A stretch of DNA of 64,000 bases from CAVSUZ01 sp963834715 (GTDB lineage: Bacteria > Pseudomonadota > Alphaproteobacteria > Acetobacterales > Acetobacteraceae), in NCBI GenBank assembly GCA_963834715.1, contig CAWIDE010000021.1, forward strand, positions 1 through 64,000. The letters are read 5' to 3'. Shown piece by piece: positions 26,247 through 35,013 of the stretch (positions are counted from its first letter, which is position 1; the number at the start of each line of letters is the position of its first letter). The notes under the pieces were generated by a model, which saw nothing but the letters and a program-made list of their open reading frames with translations, ran no database searches and had not been told where the DNA came from. Both the position numbers and the translations under genes were made by a program.

Positions 26247-26833
26247 TAGGTGAACAGCGACGCCGCCGGGATCGCCACCTCCGGCAAAGCTTCGACCTCC
26301 AGCACGCCGGGAGGCTCAACCCTCATGACCGCGTCATACTTGTCGCCACGCGGCTGCCGATGAACAAACACCCCATTCGTCGTTAGATCGACAATCCAGA
26401 ATTCCCTAATTCCTGCCCTCGCATACAGTTCTAACTTGGCCCCGCGGTCGGTCTCCAGGCTTGTGTCGACAACCTCGATCAACAGGAACACGTCCTCAGG
26501 CTGCGGGTGCTTGTCCGGGTAACCGCGCCAGGGTTGCCTGACCAACGCGATATCGGGCTGTGGTTCTGTGCGGTCATCCAGCACTATCGGGTTCTGCACC
26601 GTCACGCCGGCGCGGTCACCAACCGTGATGACCAGCAGCTTATTCAGTGCGTTCACTGCGAGTGCATGTCTCGGCCCGATCGGCGGCATGTCCACCAATT
26701 GCCCGTCAAGGAGTTCAACTCGATCGTCTTCACCCAGGATTCCAGCCTCACCCAGGCGATAATACTCGTCCCGCGTCAAGCGATGGCGGGGCACCGGATG
26801 ACGGCTGAGAACATCGGCGACGTTAATATCCAT
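26246..26833 (-). CDS. Uma2 family restriction-endonuclease-like protein (DUF820)
   Basis: This 195-residue protein is of the Uma2/DUF820 family, a PD-(D/E)XK nuclease fold common in cyanobacteria and many other bacteria. The opening RLTRDEYYRLGEAGIL and DRVELLDGQLVDMPPIGPRHA form the N-terminal signature. TEPQPDIALVR, VFLLIEVVDTSL and KLELYARAGIREFWIVDL supply the acidic D…ExV…K-type catalytic arrangement. The biological role is unknown; the family is often found in accessory regions. It is expressed away from the ClpX-zinc-finger gene with about 100 bases between. Confidence 0.9.
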   Translation of the reverse strand: MDINVADVLSRHPVPRHRLTRDEYYRLGEAGILGEDDRVELLDGQLVDMPPIGPRHALAVNALNKLLVITVGDRAGVTVQNPIVLDDRTEPQPDIALVRQPWRGYPDKHPQPEDVFLLIEVVDTSLETDRGAKLELYARAGIREFWIVDLTTNGVFVHRQPRGDKYDAVMRVEPPGVLEVEALPEVAIPAASLFT

Positions 26834-26933
26834 GATCCGAGGGGATCCTTACCGCAGGCCAAGCCGTAGCAACGCCTCACCCGATCTGCAACCCACCAGG
26901 CACGCTGCTAGCCGCCTCCGTCAGAGTGGCCAT

Positions 26934-27305
26934 TCATCCGAATCGCTTCCATGCCGCCTGCCGCGAGACGGCAAGCGCCTGTCCGATCGTTGCCCAACTC
27001 ACATCGCGCTCACGAAGGATGTCGACGATATCTTGCATTGCAGCATCGACCGACTCGAATGCGCCGTTGTATCCAGCCAGAGTTTTCAGCAATTTCTCCG
27101 TTGGTGCGTTGTCTGGCAACAGCAAATCTGGAGCCTCTTGCGTTCCGGGCTCCTTGGCGATGATTGACTGACAGAGGTGCACGCACTCGTCGCAAATGAA
27201 CACGCCAGGTCCCGCGACGAGCTTCTTAACCTCCGTCTGCGACTTCCCACAAAAGGAACAGCGATACACTCGCTTGTGGGTCTGGGTAGTTTTCGTTTCT
27301 GGCAT
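26934..27305 (-). CDS. ClpX-type C4 zinc finger / helix-turn-helix protein
   Basis: This 123-residue protein carries a zinc-binding domain nearly identical to the ClpX N-terminus: RCSFCGKSQTEVKKLVAGPG then FICDECVHLC, a CxxC…CxxC site at about residues 16-45. The AAA+ motor of ClpX is absent. A linker is followed by a C-terminal helix-turn-helix-like segment (RERDVSWATIGQALAVSRQA, about residues 98-117). In ClpX this zinc domain dimerises and binds adaptors; here it may dimerise a DNA-binding protein. Three 17-bp operators lie directly upstream, suggesting autoregulation. Confidence 0.85.
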   Translation of the reverse strand: MPETKTTQTHKRVYRCSFCGKSQTEVKKLVAGPGVFICDECVHLCQSIIAKEPGTQEAPDLLLPDNAPTEKLLKTLAGYNGAFESVDAAMQDIVDILRERDVSWATIGQALAVSRQAAWKRFG

Positions 27306-27317
27306 GGTTTCTCTCTT

Positions 27318-27376
27318 GTCAACCTAAGGATGACAGTCAACTGTACATTGACGTTTTGTGTCAACCTTGCGTTGAC
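27318..27376. promoter_or_regulatory. Three tandem GTCAA-N7-TTGAC operators
   Basis: Half-sites GTCAA/TTGAC recur in alternating orientation: 27318 and 27330 (second half ATGAC), 27336 and 27348, 27360 and 27372. Each pair forms a 17-bp palindrome with 12-bp offset. They start 13 bases upstream of the ClpX-zinc-finger/HTH gene. The isocitrate lyase start is 180 bases away on the other side. The geometry fits cooperative binding of a dimeric regulator, most simply the product of the adjacent gene. Confidence 0.7.
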
Positions 27377-27508
27377 GACCCCGGCGTGGCGGATCACGCT
27401 TGGCCTTGTCAGGCCGGGCTCTCCCTTGTCACAACTTTACACCTTTTCACCCCAACCCGTAAATCCACCCACCGCCTTGCAGCCTGTCCCCGACTTTCCC
27501 CGTGCAAC

Positions 27509-27527
27509 TTCGCACACGCAATGTGAA
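27509..27527 (+). promoter_or_regulatory. Possible operator upstream of aceA
   Basis: TTCGCA-N7-TGTGAA is an inverted repeat with five of six bases matching, 29 bases before the aceA start. It could bind a regulator of acetate or glyoxylate genes; no regulator is encoded nearby. Confidence 0.3.
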
Positions 27528-27555
27528 TTATTGACCTGCACTGTCGAACAACATT

Positions 27556-28938
27556 ATGAGCACAGCCATGCGATCCACCTCGACCCCTGCCCCCGACGGC
27601 CTCTCCTCCGGCCATTCTGGCTCCGCCCGCTTCGCCGGCATCGTCCGCGACTTTACCCAAGCCCAGGTCGAGAAGCTTGCTGGCTCCTTCCGCATCCGCC
27701 ACACCCTGGCCGAGATGGGCGCCACCCGCCTCTGGCACCTGTTGCACACCGAGCCTTATGTCGGCTCCCTCGGCGCGCTCACCGGCAACCAAGCCGTCCA
27801 GCAGGTGAAGGCCGGCCTCAAGGCCATCTACCTCTCCGGCTGGCAGGTGGCTGCCGACGCCAACACCGCCGGCCAGATGTATCCGGATCAGTCGCTCTAC
27901 CCGGTGGACTCCGTTCCCAACGTGGTCCGCCGCATCAACAGCGCCTTGCGCCGCGCCGACCAGATCGCGGTCAGTGAGGGCGGCGATGACACCACCCACT
28001 GGATGGCCCCCATCGTGGCCGACGCCGAAGCCGGCTTCGGCGGCGCCCTCAACGCCTATGAGCTCATGCGCGCCATGATCGAGGCGGGCGCCGCGGGCGT
28101 CCACTTCGAAGACCAGCTCGCCTCTGAAAAGAAATGCGGCCATCTCGGCGGCAAGGTCCTGATCCCCATCGCCCAGCACATCCGCACTCTCAACGCCGCG
28201 CGCCTCGCCGCGGACGTCGAGGGTGTGCCCACCGTGCTGTTCTGCCGCACCGACGCCTACTCCGCCCAGCTTCTCACCAGCGACGTCGATGAGCGCGACC
28301 GGCCGTTCCTTACCGGCGAACGCACCGAGGAAGGTTTCTATCGCATCCGTCCCGGCGTCGGCCTGGACTATGCCATCGCCCGCGGCCTCGCCTTCGCGCC
28401 CTACGCCGACCTGCTTTGGTGGGAAACCAGCGAGCCCGACCTCAATGAGGCCGAGCGCTTCGCCGACGCCATTCACCGGCGTTTCCCGGGCAAGATGCTC
28501 GCCTATAACTGCTCGCCCAGCTTCAACTGGGCCAAGAAACTTTCAGCCGAAAAAATCCGCACCTTCCAGCAGACTATCGGGGCCATGGGCTACAAGTTCC
28601 AGTTCGTCACGCTGGCCGGCTTCCATAGCCTGAACCACTCCATGTTCACGCTCGCCCGTGGCTACAAGGAACGCGGCATGGAAGCCTACTCCGAACTGCA
28701 GCAGGCGGAGTTCGCCTCCGAGGCCGAGGGCTACACCGCCACCCGCCACCAGCGCGAGGTCGGCGTCGGCTACTTCGATGCCGTCGCCATGGCAGCCTCC
28801 GGCGGCCGCAGCTCCACCACTGCGCTCGCCGGCAGCACGGAAACTGCACAGTTCCATGAGGAGTCACCGGTGTCGCACGCGCACGACCACGATGATGGCC
28901 TGGTGCACGGCCACGCCTGGGCCTGCAGCGGCGATTAA
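27556..28938 (+). CDS. aceA: Isocitrate lyase
   Basis: This enzyme splits isocitrate to glyoxylate and succinate in the glyoxylate shunt, needed for growth on acetate or fatty acids. The 460-residue protein contains the catalytic KKCGHLGG loop (about residue 193). It also has WMAPIVADAEAGFGG for Mg binding and YNCSPSFNWAKKLS in the C-terminal half. It has a non-family tail from about residue 440 that is His/Asp-rich (HAHDHDDGLVHGHAW). ATG 27556 lacks a good ribosome-binding site; ATG 27568 is an alternative. Malate synthase is not in the window. Confidence 0.96.
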   Translation: MSTAMRSTSTPAPDGLSSGHSGSARFAGIVRDFTQAQVEKLAGSFRIRHTLAEMGATRLWHLLHTEPYVGSLGALTGNQAVQQVKAGLKAIYLSGWQVAADANTAGQMYPDQSLYPVDSVPNVVRRINSALRRADQIAVSEGGDDTTHWMAPIVADAEAGFGGALNAYELMRAMIEAGAAGVHFEDQLASEKKCGHLGGKVLIPIAQHIRTLNAARLAADVEGVPTVLFCRTDAYSAQLLTSDVDERDRPFLTGERTEEGFYRIRPGVGLDYAIARGLAFAPYADLLWWETSEPDLNEAERFADAIHRRFPGKMLAYNCSPSFNWAKKLSAEKIRTFQQTIGAMGYKFQFVTLAGFHSLNHSMFTLARGYKERGMEAYSELQQAEFASEAEGYTATRHQREVGVGYFDAVAMAASGGRSSTTALAGSTETAQFHEESPVSHAHDHDDGLVHGHAWACSGD

Positions 28939-28955
28939 GGAGGTTGCGCCGCAAC

Positions 28956-28991
28956 CCCTCACCCGCCGCGCTGGCGCGCGGCGGGTGAGGG
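28956..28991. repeat. REP-like hairpin after aceA
   Basis: A perfect 16-bp stem, CCCTCACCCGCCGCGC against its complement, has a TGGC loop. It starts 17 bases after the aceA stop and ends at the stop of the convergent small gene. It can serve as a terminator for both and belongs to the CCCTCACCC repeat family of this window. Confidence 0.7.
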
Positions 28992-29294
28992 CTACCCTTC
29001 ATCCACCCGCAGGATTTCAACCTCCGGCGGCGCAGTCAGAACGCCGCTGAAATCCTGCATCCAGCTTCCGGTCTGATCGCCAATACCCTTTTGGCGGAAC
29101 TGCTCCAGCTCATCGAGCTGGCGAAGTTCGATTTCAAACTGTAACGCAGCCCCCTCCGGACCCCGAGTCAGAGGTACCAGCATACGGCTGGTCAGCCCGC
29201 GCTGGCGCGCAGCCGCGATCTCGCGGCGAATAAGGTCAATGGCCCGTTGCCGGTCCTTCGGCAGCAAGTGGTAGGAGAAGCGAGCAAGATACAT
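28992..29294 (-). CDS. Small conserved-looking protein, function unknown
   Basis: This 100-residue protein starts MYLARFSYHLLPKDRQRAID. It then has an RREIAAARQRGLTSRMLVP stretch, a beta strand (ALQFEIELRQL) and an acidic end (PPEVEILRVDEG). The pattern resembles small ferredoxin-fold dimeric alpha-beta barrel proteins, but I cannot assign a family. A longer frame upstream to 29495 exists. ATG 29294 is preceded by GGGAGG at good spacing and is chosen. It is convergent with aceA. Confidence 0.7.
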   Translation of the reverse strand: MYLARFSYHLLPKDRQRAIDLIRREIAAARQRGLTSRMLVPLTRGPEGAALQFEIELRQLDELEQFRQKGIGDQTGSWMQDFSGVLTAPPEVEILRVDEG

Positions 29295-29434
29295 GACGAG
29301 CCTCCCAGCCCTGTTTGGCGCTCTGGATGACCGAGGCGGCGATGGCGGTTTAGCATGTTGCAACATCGGCCGCGCGTCACTAACCGTGGAACGTCCCGAT
29401 GGTTGCGGCGGCCAGCCAAGGCAAGGAGATCGAC

Positions 29435-30172
29435 ATGCTCGACCCGGAACGCGTCCTGGTGTTGACCGGCGCAAGCCGCGGCATCGGCCACGCAACGGTG
29501 AAACGGTTCAATGACGGAGGTTGGCGCGTGTTGACCATCTCCCGCCATCCCTTTGATCCGCGCTGCCCATGGAAAGGCGGTGAGCAGAATCACATTCAGC
29601 TCGATCTGTCGGAGCCCGACGACATCGACGAGGCGCTACCCCGCGTCCGGGAAATGCTGGGTGGACGGCTCGATGCACTGATCAACAATGCCGCGATCTC
29701 ACCCAAACACCCGGATGGCTCGAAAATTCACAGTCTGGAGATGTCTTATCGGGCCTGGGTGCATATTTTCAACGTCAACTTTTTTGCTTCGGTCCTTCTG
29801 GTGCAAGGTCTGCGCGATGAGCTGGTGGCGGCGCGCGGCAGCGTCGTGAACCTCACTTCAATCGTTGGCTCGCGCGTGCATCCATTCGCCTCCGCCGCCT
29901 ACGCGACGTCGAAGGCGGCGCTCGCCGCGCTCACGCGCGAAATGGCCGCCGATCTTGGCCACACCGGAGTGCGCATCAACGCCGTTTCACCAGGGGAAAT
30001 CGCAACACCTATACTGTCCGCCGGCACCTCCGAAATCGTCGAACGCTCCATCCCTTTGCACCGCCTCGGCCTCCCAACGGAGGTCGCGGAACTGTTGTTC
30101 TTCCTTTGCTCCGATAGTGCGAGTTACATTACCGGATCCGAAGTACACATCGATGGCGGCCAGCGCGTCTAA
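29435..30172 (+). CDS. Short-chain dehydrogenase/reductase
   Basis: This 245-residue classical SDR has the NAD(P) motif TGASRGIG (residues 10-17) and NNAAIS. The catalytic serine and YATSK are in LTSIVGSRVHPFASAAYATSK, and INAVSPGEIATPIL marks the substrate loop. The substrate is unknown. The frame opens at 29399, but ATG 29435, with AAGGAG seven bases upstream, fits the family N-terminus. plsY follows after five bases, so they are likely cotranscribed. Confidence 0.9.
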   Translation: MLDPERVLVLTGASRGIGHATVKRFNDGGWRVLTISRHPFDPRCPWKGGEQNHIQLDLSEPDDIDEALPRVREMLGGRLDALINNAAISPKHPDGSKIHSLEMSYRAWVHIFNVNFFASVLLVQGLRDELVAARGSVVNLTSIVGSRVHPFASAAYATSKAALAALTREMAADLGHTGVRINAVSPGEIATPILSAGTSEIVERSIPLHRLGLPTEVAELLFFLCSDSASYITGSEVHIDGGQRV

Positions 30173-30177
30173 CGCCC

Positions 30178-30774
30178 ATGCTGCTCGGCAACTTCATCGC
30201 CCTTTTCGTCGGTTATCTCTTCGGCTCCATACCATTCGGTCTGCTTCTCACTCGCGCCGTCGGCCTTGGCGACATCCGCGCCATTGGCTCCGGCAACATC
30301 GGGGCAACCAATGTCCTGCGAACAGGACGCAAAACGCTTGCCGCCGCAACACTCCTGCTCGACGCCGCCAAAGGTGCTGTTCCCGTACTCATCGCAGTCG
30401 CCACGGTGGGATATCCTGCCCCATTCTGGGCCGCCGCCGGCGCGATCCTCGGCCACCTGTTTCCAGTCTGGCTCCGGTTTCGCGGTGGCAAGGGAGTCGC
30501 TACCGGCATCGGGGCAATGCTCGCTCTCGACTGGCGTGTCGGCCTTACCATCTGTGCCGTTTGGGTGATAATGGCGCTGCTGTTCCGCCGCTCTTCGCTC
30601 GCCGCCCTGAGCGGCTTCGCCGCCGCCCCGCTCGCCGCCTGGGGCCTCGGCAACCCGGCGCTTGCTAAGTTTTCACTGATAATCGGCGCGCTGATCTATG
30701 CCCGACACCATGCCAACATTCGCCGGCTGCTTGCAGGCACCGAACCGAAGATCGGCCACAAATCTACCGCCTGA
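30178..30774 (+). CDS. plsY: Glycerol-3-phosphate acyltransferase PlsY
   Basis: This inner-membrane enzyme transfers the acyl group from acyl-phosphate to glycerol-3-phosphate, starting phospholipid synthesis. The 198-residue protein has about five membrane segments. All three PlsY motifs are present: GSIPFGLLL then IGSGNIGATNVLRTG, HLFPVWLRFRGGKGVATG, and the late ARHHANIRRLLAGTEPKIG. It lies five bases after the short-chain dehydrogenase gene and is convergent with the polyol operon. Confidence 0.96.
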   Translation: MLLGNFIALFVGYLFGSIPFGLLLTRAVGLGDIRAIGSGNIGATNVLRTGRKTLAAATLLLDAAKGAVPVLIAVATVGYPAPFWAAAGAILGHLFPVWLRFRGGKGVATGIGAMLALDWRVGLTICAVWVIMALLFRRSSLAALSGFAAAPLAAWGLGNPALAKFSLIIGALIYARHHANIRRLLAGTEPKIGHKSTA

Positions 30775-30780
30775 AACCTT

Positions 30781-32424
30781 TTACCTCTCCCGCTCTGCTG
30801 GTGAGGGCGTCCGCATCAGTTCACGATACACCACCTGATCCTCATACATCCGCTGAAACACCGTGTACTTCGCATCGTGATACCTTTGCACCTGGCCACC
30901 CTCGGGTTCAATCACTTGCCCCGCCCTGCTCATCGCCCGCATCGCCTCGGGTAGATCCGCGTAGCGTCCCGCGGCTACCGCCCCTAAAATCGCCGAACCC
31001 AGCAGCACCGCCTCCGGCTCCTCCGGCAGCACAATCCGGCACCCGGTCGCATCCGCGTGTTCCCGCAAGAACACCGGGTTCTTCGTCCCGCCGCCGCACG
31101 CAAATACCGTATCGATCGCATACCCCGCTGCATTCATCGCCTCGATGATATGGCGCGTCCCATGGGCAATCGCCTGCACTGTCGCCAGATACAGTAGCGC
31201 CAGGTCGTCCACGGTCGCCGACAACCGCAGCCCCGAGATCATTCCTCGCAGGGTCGGATCAGCCCGTGGGGACCGATTGCCAAGGAAATCAGGTTGCACA
31301 TGCAAGTCGCTCGTCAGTGCCGCCGGAAACGCAACTCCCCGGGCCATCGCTTCCAGCCGTGCATTCAACATTTCATAAACTGTGCGCCCGTCCGCACTAA
31401 CCTCTGCAAACGCCGCGTGCGTCCCCACCATGTGATCAATCAGCGCGCCAGTTGCTGTCTGTCCACCCTCGTTCAACCAGAACCCAGGCAGCATCGCCGA
31501 GAAATACGGTCCCCAAACCCCTGGCACGAAAATCGGATCACGTGAAACCGCCATATGGCAGCTTGAGGTCCCTCCGATCAGCGCCAGCCGCCGATTCATG
31601 CTGCGTTCGGTGAGCCCCTCGCCATCCACCGGCGCCCCGATCACCCCCACCCCGCCCGCATGAGCGTCAATGATGGACGTCCCGACCGCCGTTCCCTCGC
31701 GCAATCCCAGTTCCGCCGCCGCCCTCGCCGACAAGCCCGCGCCTAGTGCCCGCCCAAGCGGCAGCACTTCGCACCCGATCCGCTGAAATCCCTCATCCGC
31801 CAGATCGCCCAATCCGGCCGCGCGGAAATACCCCTCGTCCCACCGGCCCTCGTGCCCGAGATAGGTCCACTTGCAAACAGTCGAGCACAGCGACCGCGTT
31901 TCGGCTCCCGTCGCCCGCCACGTCAGAAAATCCGGCAGATCGAAGAACATCGCGGCGCGCGTCCAGCTCTCCGGCAGATGCTCCTTCAGCCAGAGCAGCT
32001 TTGGCGTTTCCATTTCCGGCGACATCACCCCGCCGACGTAGCGCAGCACCTCGTGACCAATCGCGTTGATCCGCGCGGTCTGCTCCAGCGCCCGGTGATC
32101 CATCCATACGATCACATCGCGCTCCGGCTCGCCCGAGAGGCTTACCGAAACCGGACCACCCGCGGCATCCCGCGCCACCAGGGAACACGTCGCATCGAAC
32201 CCAATGCCAACGACCGAAACCGGCGCGGTCTGCGCCATGGCCTGCCGCACCGCCGCGCACACCGCGTCCCAGATATCGTCGCCCGATTGTTCCACATGCT
32301 CCGGAACCGGCCGCCATATCTGGATGGCCTGGCTGCCGTGGCCCAGGCGGCACCCGTTCAGGTCGAAAACCGCCGCCCTTGCGCTGCCTGTGCCGACATC
32401 AACACCGAGAACTGCGTCGGTCAC
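30781..32424 (-). CDS. FGGY-family pentulose kinase (ribulokinase-like)
   Basis: This 547-residue carbohydrate kinase of the FGGY family begins LGVDVGTGSARAAVFD, the phosphate-binding segment. VVGIGFDATCSLVA and DHRALEQTARIN follow. The C-terminal domain has VFACGGGTKNPVFLREHADATG and VLLGSAILGAVAAGRYADL. The length and motifs are closest to the D-ribulokinase/YDR109C-like group. It is the last gene of the polyol operon, so it probably phosphorylates the ketose made by the upstream dehydrogenase. It overlaps that gene by four bases. Confidence 0.9.
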   Translation of the reverse strand: MTDAVLGVDVGTGSARAAVFDLNGCRLGHGSQAIQIWRPVPEHVEQSGDDIWDAVCAAVRQAMAQTAPVSVVGIGFDATCSLVARDAAGGPVSVSLSGEPERDVIVWMDHRALEQTARINAIGHEVLRYVGGVMSPEMETPKLLWLKEHLPESWTRAAMFFDLPDFLTWRATGAETRSLCSTVCKWTYLGHEGRWDEGYFRAAGLGDLADEGFQRIGCEVLPLGRALGAGLSARAAAELGLREGTAVGTSIIDAHAGGVGVIGAPVDGEGLTERSMNRRLALIGGTSSCHMAVSRDPIFVPGVWGPYFSAMLPGFWLNEGGQTATGALIDHMVGTHAAFAEVSADGRTVYEMLNARLEAMARGVAFPAALTSDLHVQPDFLGNRSPRADPTLRGMISGLRLSATVDDLALLYLATVQAIAHGTRHIIEAMNAAGYAIDTVFACGGGTKNPVFLREHADATGCRIVLPEEPEAVLLGSAILGAVAAGRYADLPEAMRAMSRAGQVIEPEGGQVQRYHDAKYTVFQRMYEDQVVYRELMRTPSPAERER

Positions 32425-33194
32425 CAGCAGGTGTAACCGCCATCCGCCAGCACGATGCTACCGGTGAGCAGGGAAGCGGCGTCGGAGGCGAGGAAGAGGA
32501 CGGTGGAGGCAATCTCCTCCGGCTGGCCCACCCGGCGCATCGGCGTCATCTCCAGCCAGATGTCATACATAGCCTTGTTTTCCATCCCGAACACGGTCAG
32601 CGGCGTGGCGATATATGTCGGTGCCACTGCGTTCACCCGCACGCCACGCGCGCCCCATTCGGCGGCCAGCGACTTGGTCAGGTGATGCACCGCTGCCTTG
32701 GACGCATTGTAAAAAGACTGCGGCTGCGGCTTGTTCACGATGAAACCGGACATCGAGCCGATATTCACGATCGAACCCTTCCCCCGCGCCAGCATGCGTT
32801 TTCCAAATGACCGGCAGCACCAGAACAATCCATCGACGTTCACCGCCATATGCTTTCGCCAGTGCTCGTCAGTCGTATCCTCCGCTCGCACGTCGCTGAT
32901 CGCGATCCCCGCGTTGTTCACCAAAATCGACGCCCCGCCCTGCTCCTTCTCCACCCGCTCGGCCAGCGCCTCGACCGCACCCGAGTCCGTCACATCCAAT
33001 GGTGCCCCCGCAGCCTCGATCCCCAGCTTCCGTAGCTGCGCCACCGCGTTCTCCACCCGGTCGGGCATCAGCTCCGCGACCACCACTCGCGCGCCCGCCT
33101 CCCCCATCGCCTGAGCGCACGCAAAGCCAATCCCCTGCCCGCCGCCGGTTACCACCGCAACCTGGCCGTCAACCCGGAACTTCTCCAGATACAC
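32421..33194 (-). CDS. SDR polyol dehydrogenase
   Basis: This 257-residue classical short-chain dehydrogenase has TGGGQGIGFACAQAMGEAGA near residue 17 and NNAGIAISD. The catalytic motif lies in NIGSMSGFIVNKPQPQSFYN followed by ASK, and the C-terminal LFLASDAASLLTGSIVLADG is typical. Position between sugar permease and kinase genes suggests that it oxidises the imported polyol to a ketose. Arabinitol or sorbitol are plausible, but the substrate is not proven. The stop overlaps the kinase start. Confidence 0.9.
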   Translation of the reverse strand: MYLEKFRVDGQVAVVTGGGQGIGFACAQAMGEAGARVVVAELMPDRVENAVAQLRKLGIEAAGAPLDVTDSGAVEALAERVEKEQGGASILVNNAGIAISDVRAEDTTDEHWRKHMAVNVDGLFWCCRSFGKRMLARGKGSIVNIGSMSGFIVNKPQPQSFYNASKAAVHHLTKSLAAEWGARGVRVNAVAPTYIATPLTVFGMENKAMYDIWLEMTPMRRVGQPEEIASTVLFLASDAASLLTGSIVLADGGYTCW

Positions 33195-33203
33195 GTCCGC
33201 CTC

Positions 33204-34031
33204 CTATTTCACCGCGCCGAACGTCAGCCCGCGCACCAACTGCCGCTGGCTTACCCAGCCGAACACCAGGATGGGTGCAATCGCCAGCACCGAAGCCGCC
33301 GACAGTTTCGCCCAGAACAGTCCCTGCGGCGCCGAAAACGATGCAATAAACGCCGGCAACGGCGCGGAGCCATGCGCCGACAGGTTCAGGCTCCAGAACG
33401 CCTCGTTCCAGCAAAGAATGATGTTCAACAGTGCAGTGGACGCAATCCCCGGCCCCACAATCGGCAGCAGCACATGTACAATGACTTGCCCCAGGCCCGC
33501 CCCGTCGATCCTGCTTGCTTCGATAATGTCCTTCGGAGTCTCCCGGAAAAACGTAAACAACATCCAAACCGCAATCGGCAGATTGCTCAACACGTAAATA
33601 ATGATCAGCGACAGCACCGAGTCCAAAAGTCCCGCATCCCGCGCAATCAGATAGATCGGCACCAGCACGCCAACGGCCGGCAGCATCTTCGTGGATAGCA
33701 TCCACAGCAATGTGCCACGAGTTCGCTTCGTGGGATAAAACGCCATCGCGAATGCCGCTGGAATGGCTATGATCAGCACCAGCACCGTTGCGCCAAATGA
33801 AATCAATATGCTGTTCCACAGGAAATGCAGGTAATTCGCCTGTGCGAATATGTCCGAATAGTTCTGCGTCGTCGGATGGAAAAACAGCAGCGGCGGCGTC
33901 TGGACCGCCTCCACCTCGGTCTTGAAGCTGGCGAGCAGCATCCAGAAGATTGGGAAGAACATTGCTACCGCACCGATCCAGCACAACGTGCCAGCGATTG
34001 GATGCGATTGCTCGGGACGCCGGCCTCTCAT
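33204..34031 (-). CDS. Carbohydrate ABC transporter permease (MalG type)
   Basis: This 275-residue inner-membrane permease has six membrane spans. Hallmarks are FFPIFWMLLASFKTEVEA at the N-terminus and the EAA coupling loop PKDIIEASRIDGAGLGQVIV. GLTFGAVKG-like residues end the protein. It resembles the second permease of sorbitol/mannitol-type importers. It overlaps the end of the first permease gene by four bases and is followed by the dehydrogenase gene after nine bases. Confidence 0.93.
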   Translation of the reverse strand: MRGRRPEQSHPIAGTLCWIGAVAMFFPIFWMLLASFKTEVEAVQTPPLLFFHPTTQNYSDIFAQANYLHFLWNSILISFGATVLVLIIAIPAAFAMAFYPTKRTRGTLLWMLSTKMLPAVGVLVPIYLIARDAGLLDSVLSLIIIYVLSNLPIAVWMLFTFFRETPKDIIEASRIDGAGLGQVIVHVLLPIVGPGIASTALLNIILCWNEAFWSLNLSAHGSAPLPAFIASFSAPQGLFWAKLSAASVLAIAPILVFGWVSQRQLVRGLTFGAVK

Positions 34032-34960
34032 ACGTCCAGCCTCCGTGCCACGGTCCGGACCAGGAAGGTCGCCATGATGTTCGCCAGCACAATCGCGATC
34101 ACCCCGGCAGCGGAAGCGGATCCTACATTGAATGCCAGCAACGCACGCTGATAAATCAGGAACGCCAGGTTTGTCGTGGCCACTCCTGGTCCGCCTGCCG
34201 TCGTCACGTAGATTTCCGCAAACACCCCGAGCAGGAAGATCGTCTCCATCATAACCACTACGCTGATGGCGCGTCCCATATGCGGGATCTGGATATACAA
34301 GAAGATCGAGATCGGACCGGCGCCGTCCAGCCGTGCCGCCTCCAGCGTGCTCTCATCCAAAGATTAAATCGACGTAAACAGAATAAGGAACGCAAACGGC
34401 AGCCATTCCCACGAAACGATGGCACACACAGAAGGAAGCGGGAATTGCCCGAACCAGTCCACTGCGTGCAGCCCTACCGCACGCAGGATATAGCTGATCA
34501 GCCCATTTACCGGGTTCATCAGCAGGTTCTTCCAGATCAGTGCGCTGACGGTCGGCATCACAAAGAAGGGCGAAATCATCAACACGCGCGCCACGCCCTG
34601 ACCCGGGAAATCATTCGCGAACAGAGCCGAAAAAATAGCGCCCAAACCGATCGTCACCACCAGCACTGCGACGACCAGAATCACCGTCACCAGCAACGCC
34701 GAATACAGTGCCGGGTCCTGAAACAGGAATTTGTAGTTGGCGATCCCCGCAAACCCATGCAGCATCGGGTTGAGCAGGTTGTATCGCCGGAAGGAAAACC
34801 ACAGCGTCATCGCCAGTGGCGCGATCATCCAGATCAGCAGCAGCCCGACCGCCGGAGCCACCAGCGGCAGCATCTCCATGCCAGTCCCCAGCCGTCGCCG
34901 AGAGCCAGCAGCCCCGGGCCTTCTCGGGGATACACTAGTAGGCGCTGTAACTGTGTCCAT
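34028..34960 (-). pseudogene. Carbohydrate ABC transporter permease (MalF type) with in-frame stop
   Basis: Both halves lie in one frame. The first, from ATG 34960, holds LLLIWMIAPLAMTLWFSFRR and a SWEWLPFAFLILFTSI end. A TAA stop at 34364-34366 follows, then SLDESTLEAARLDGAGPISI, the EAA loop of the second half, running to 34028. The expected residue at the stop is glutamine (ALQSLDE-like), so a single C-to-T change (CAA to TAA) explains it. The 198-residue first part lacks the ATPase-contact loop, so uptake should fail unless the stop is read through. Confidence 0.88.
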
Positions 34961-35013
34961 GAGCCGGTCTGGCGGTCCGGCGTTTCCGCCGGATCGCCCC
35001 TCTTCTACTGCTT

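Noticed and set aside
34355..34370. Stop-codon recoding in the permease
   Set aside because: The stop is TAA, which is not used for selenocysteine or pyrrolysine, and no supporting element is visible. A nonsense mutation is simpler.
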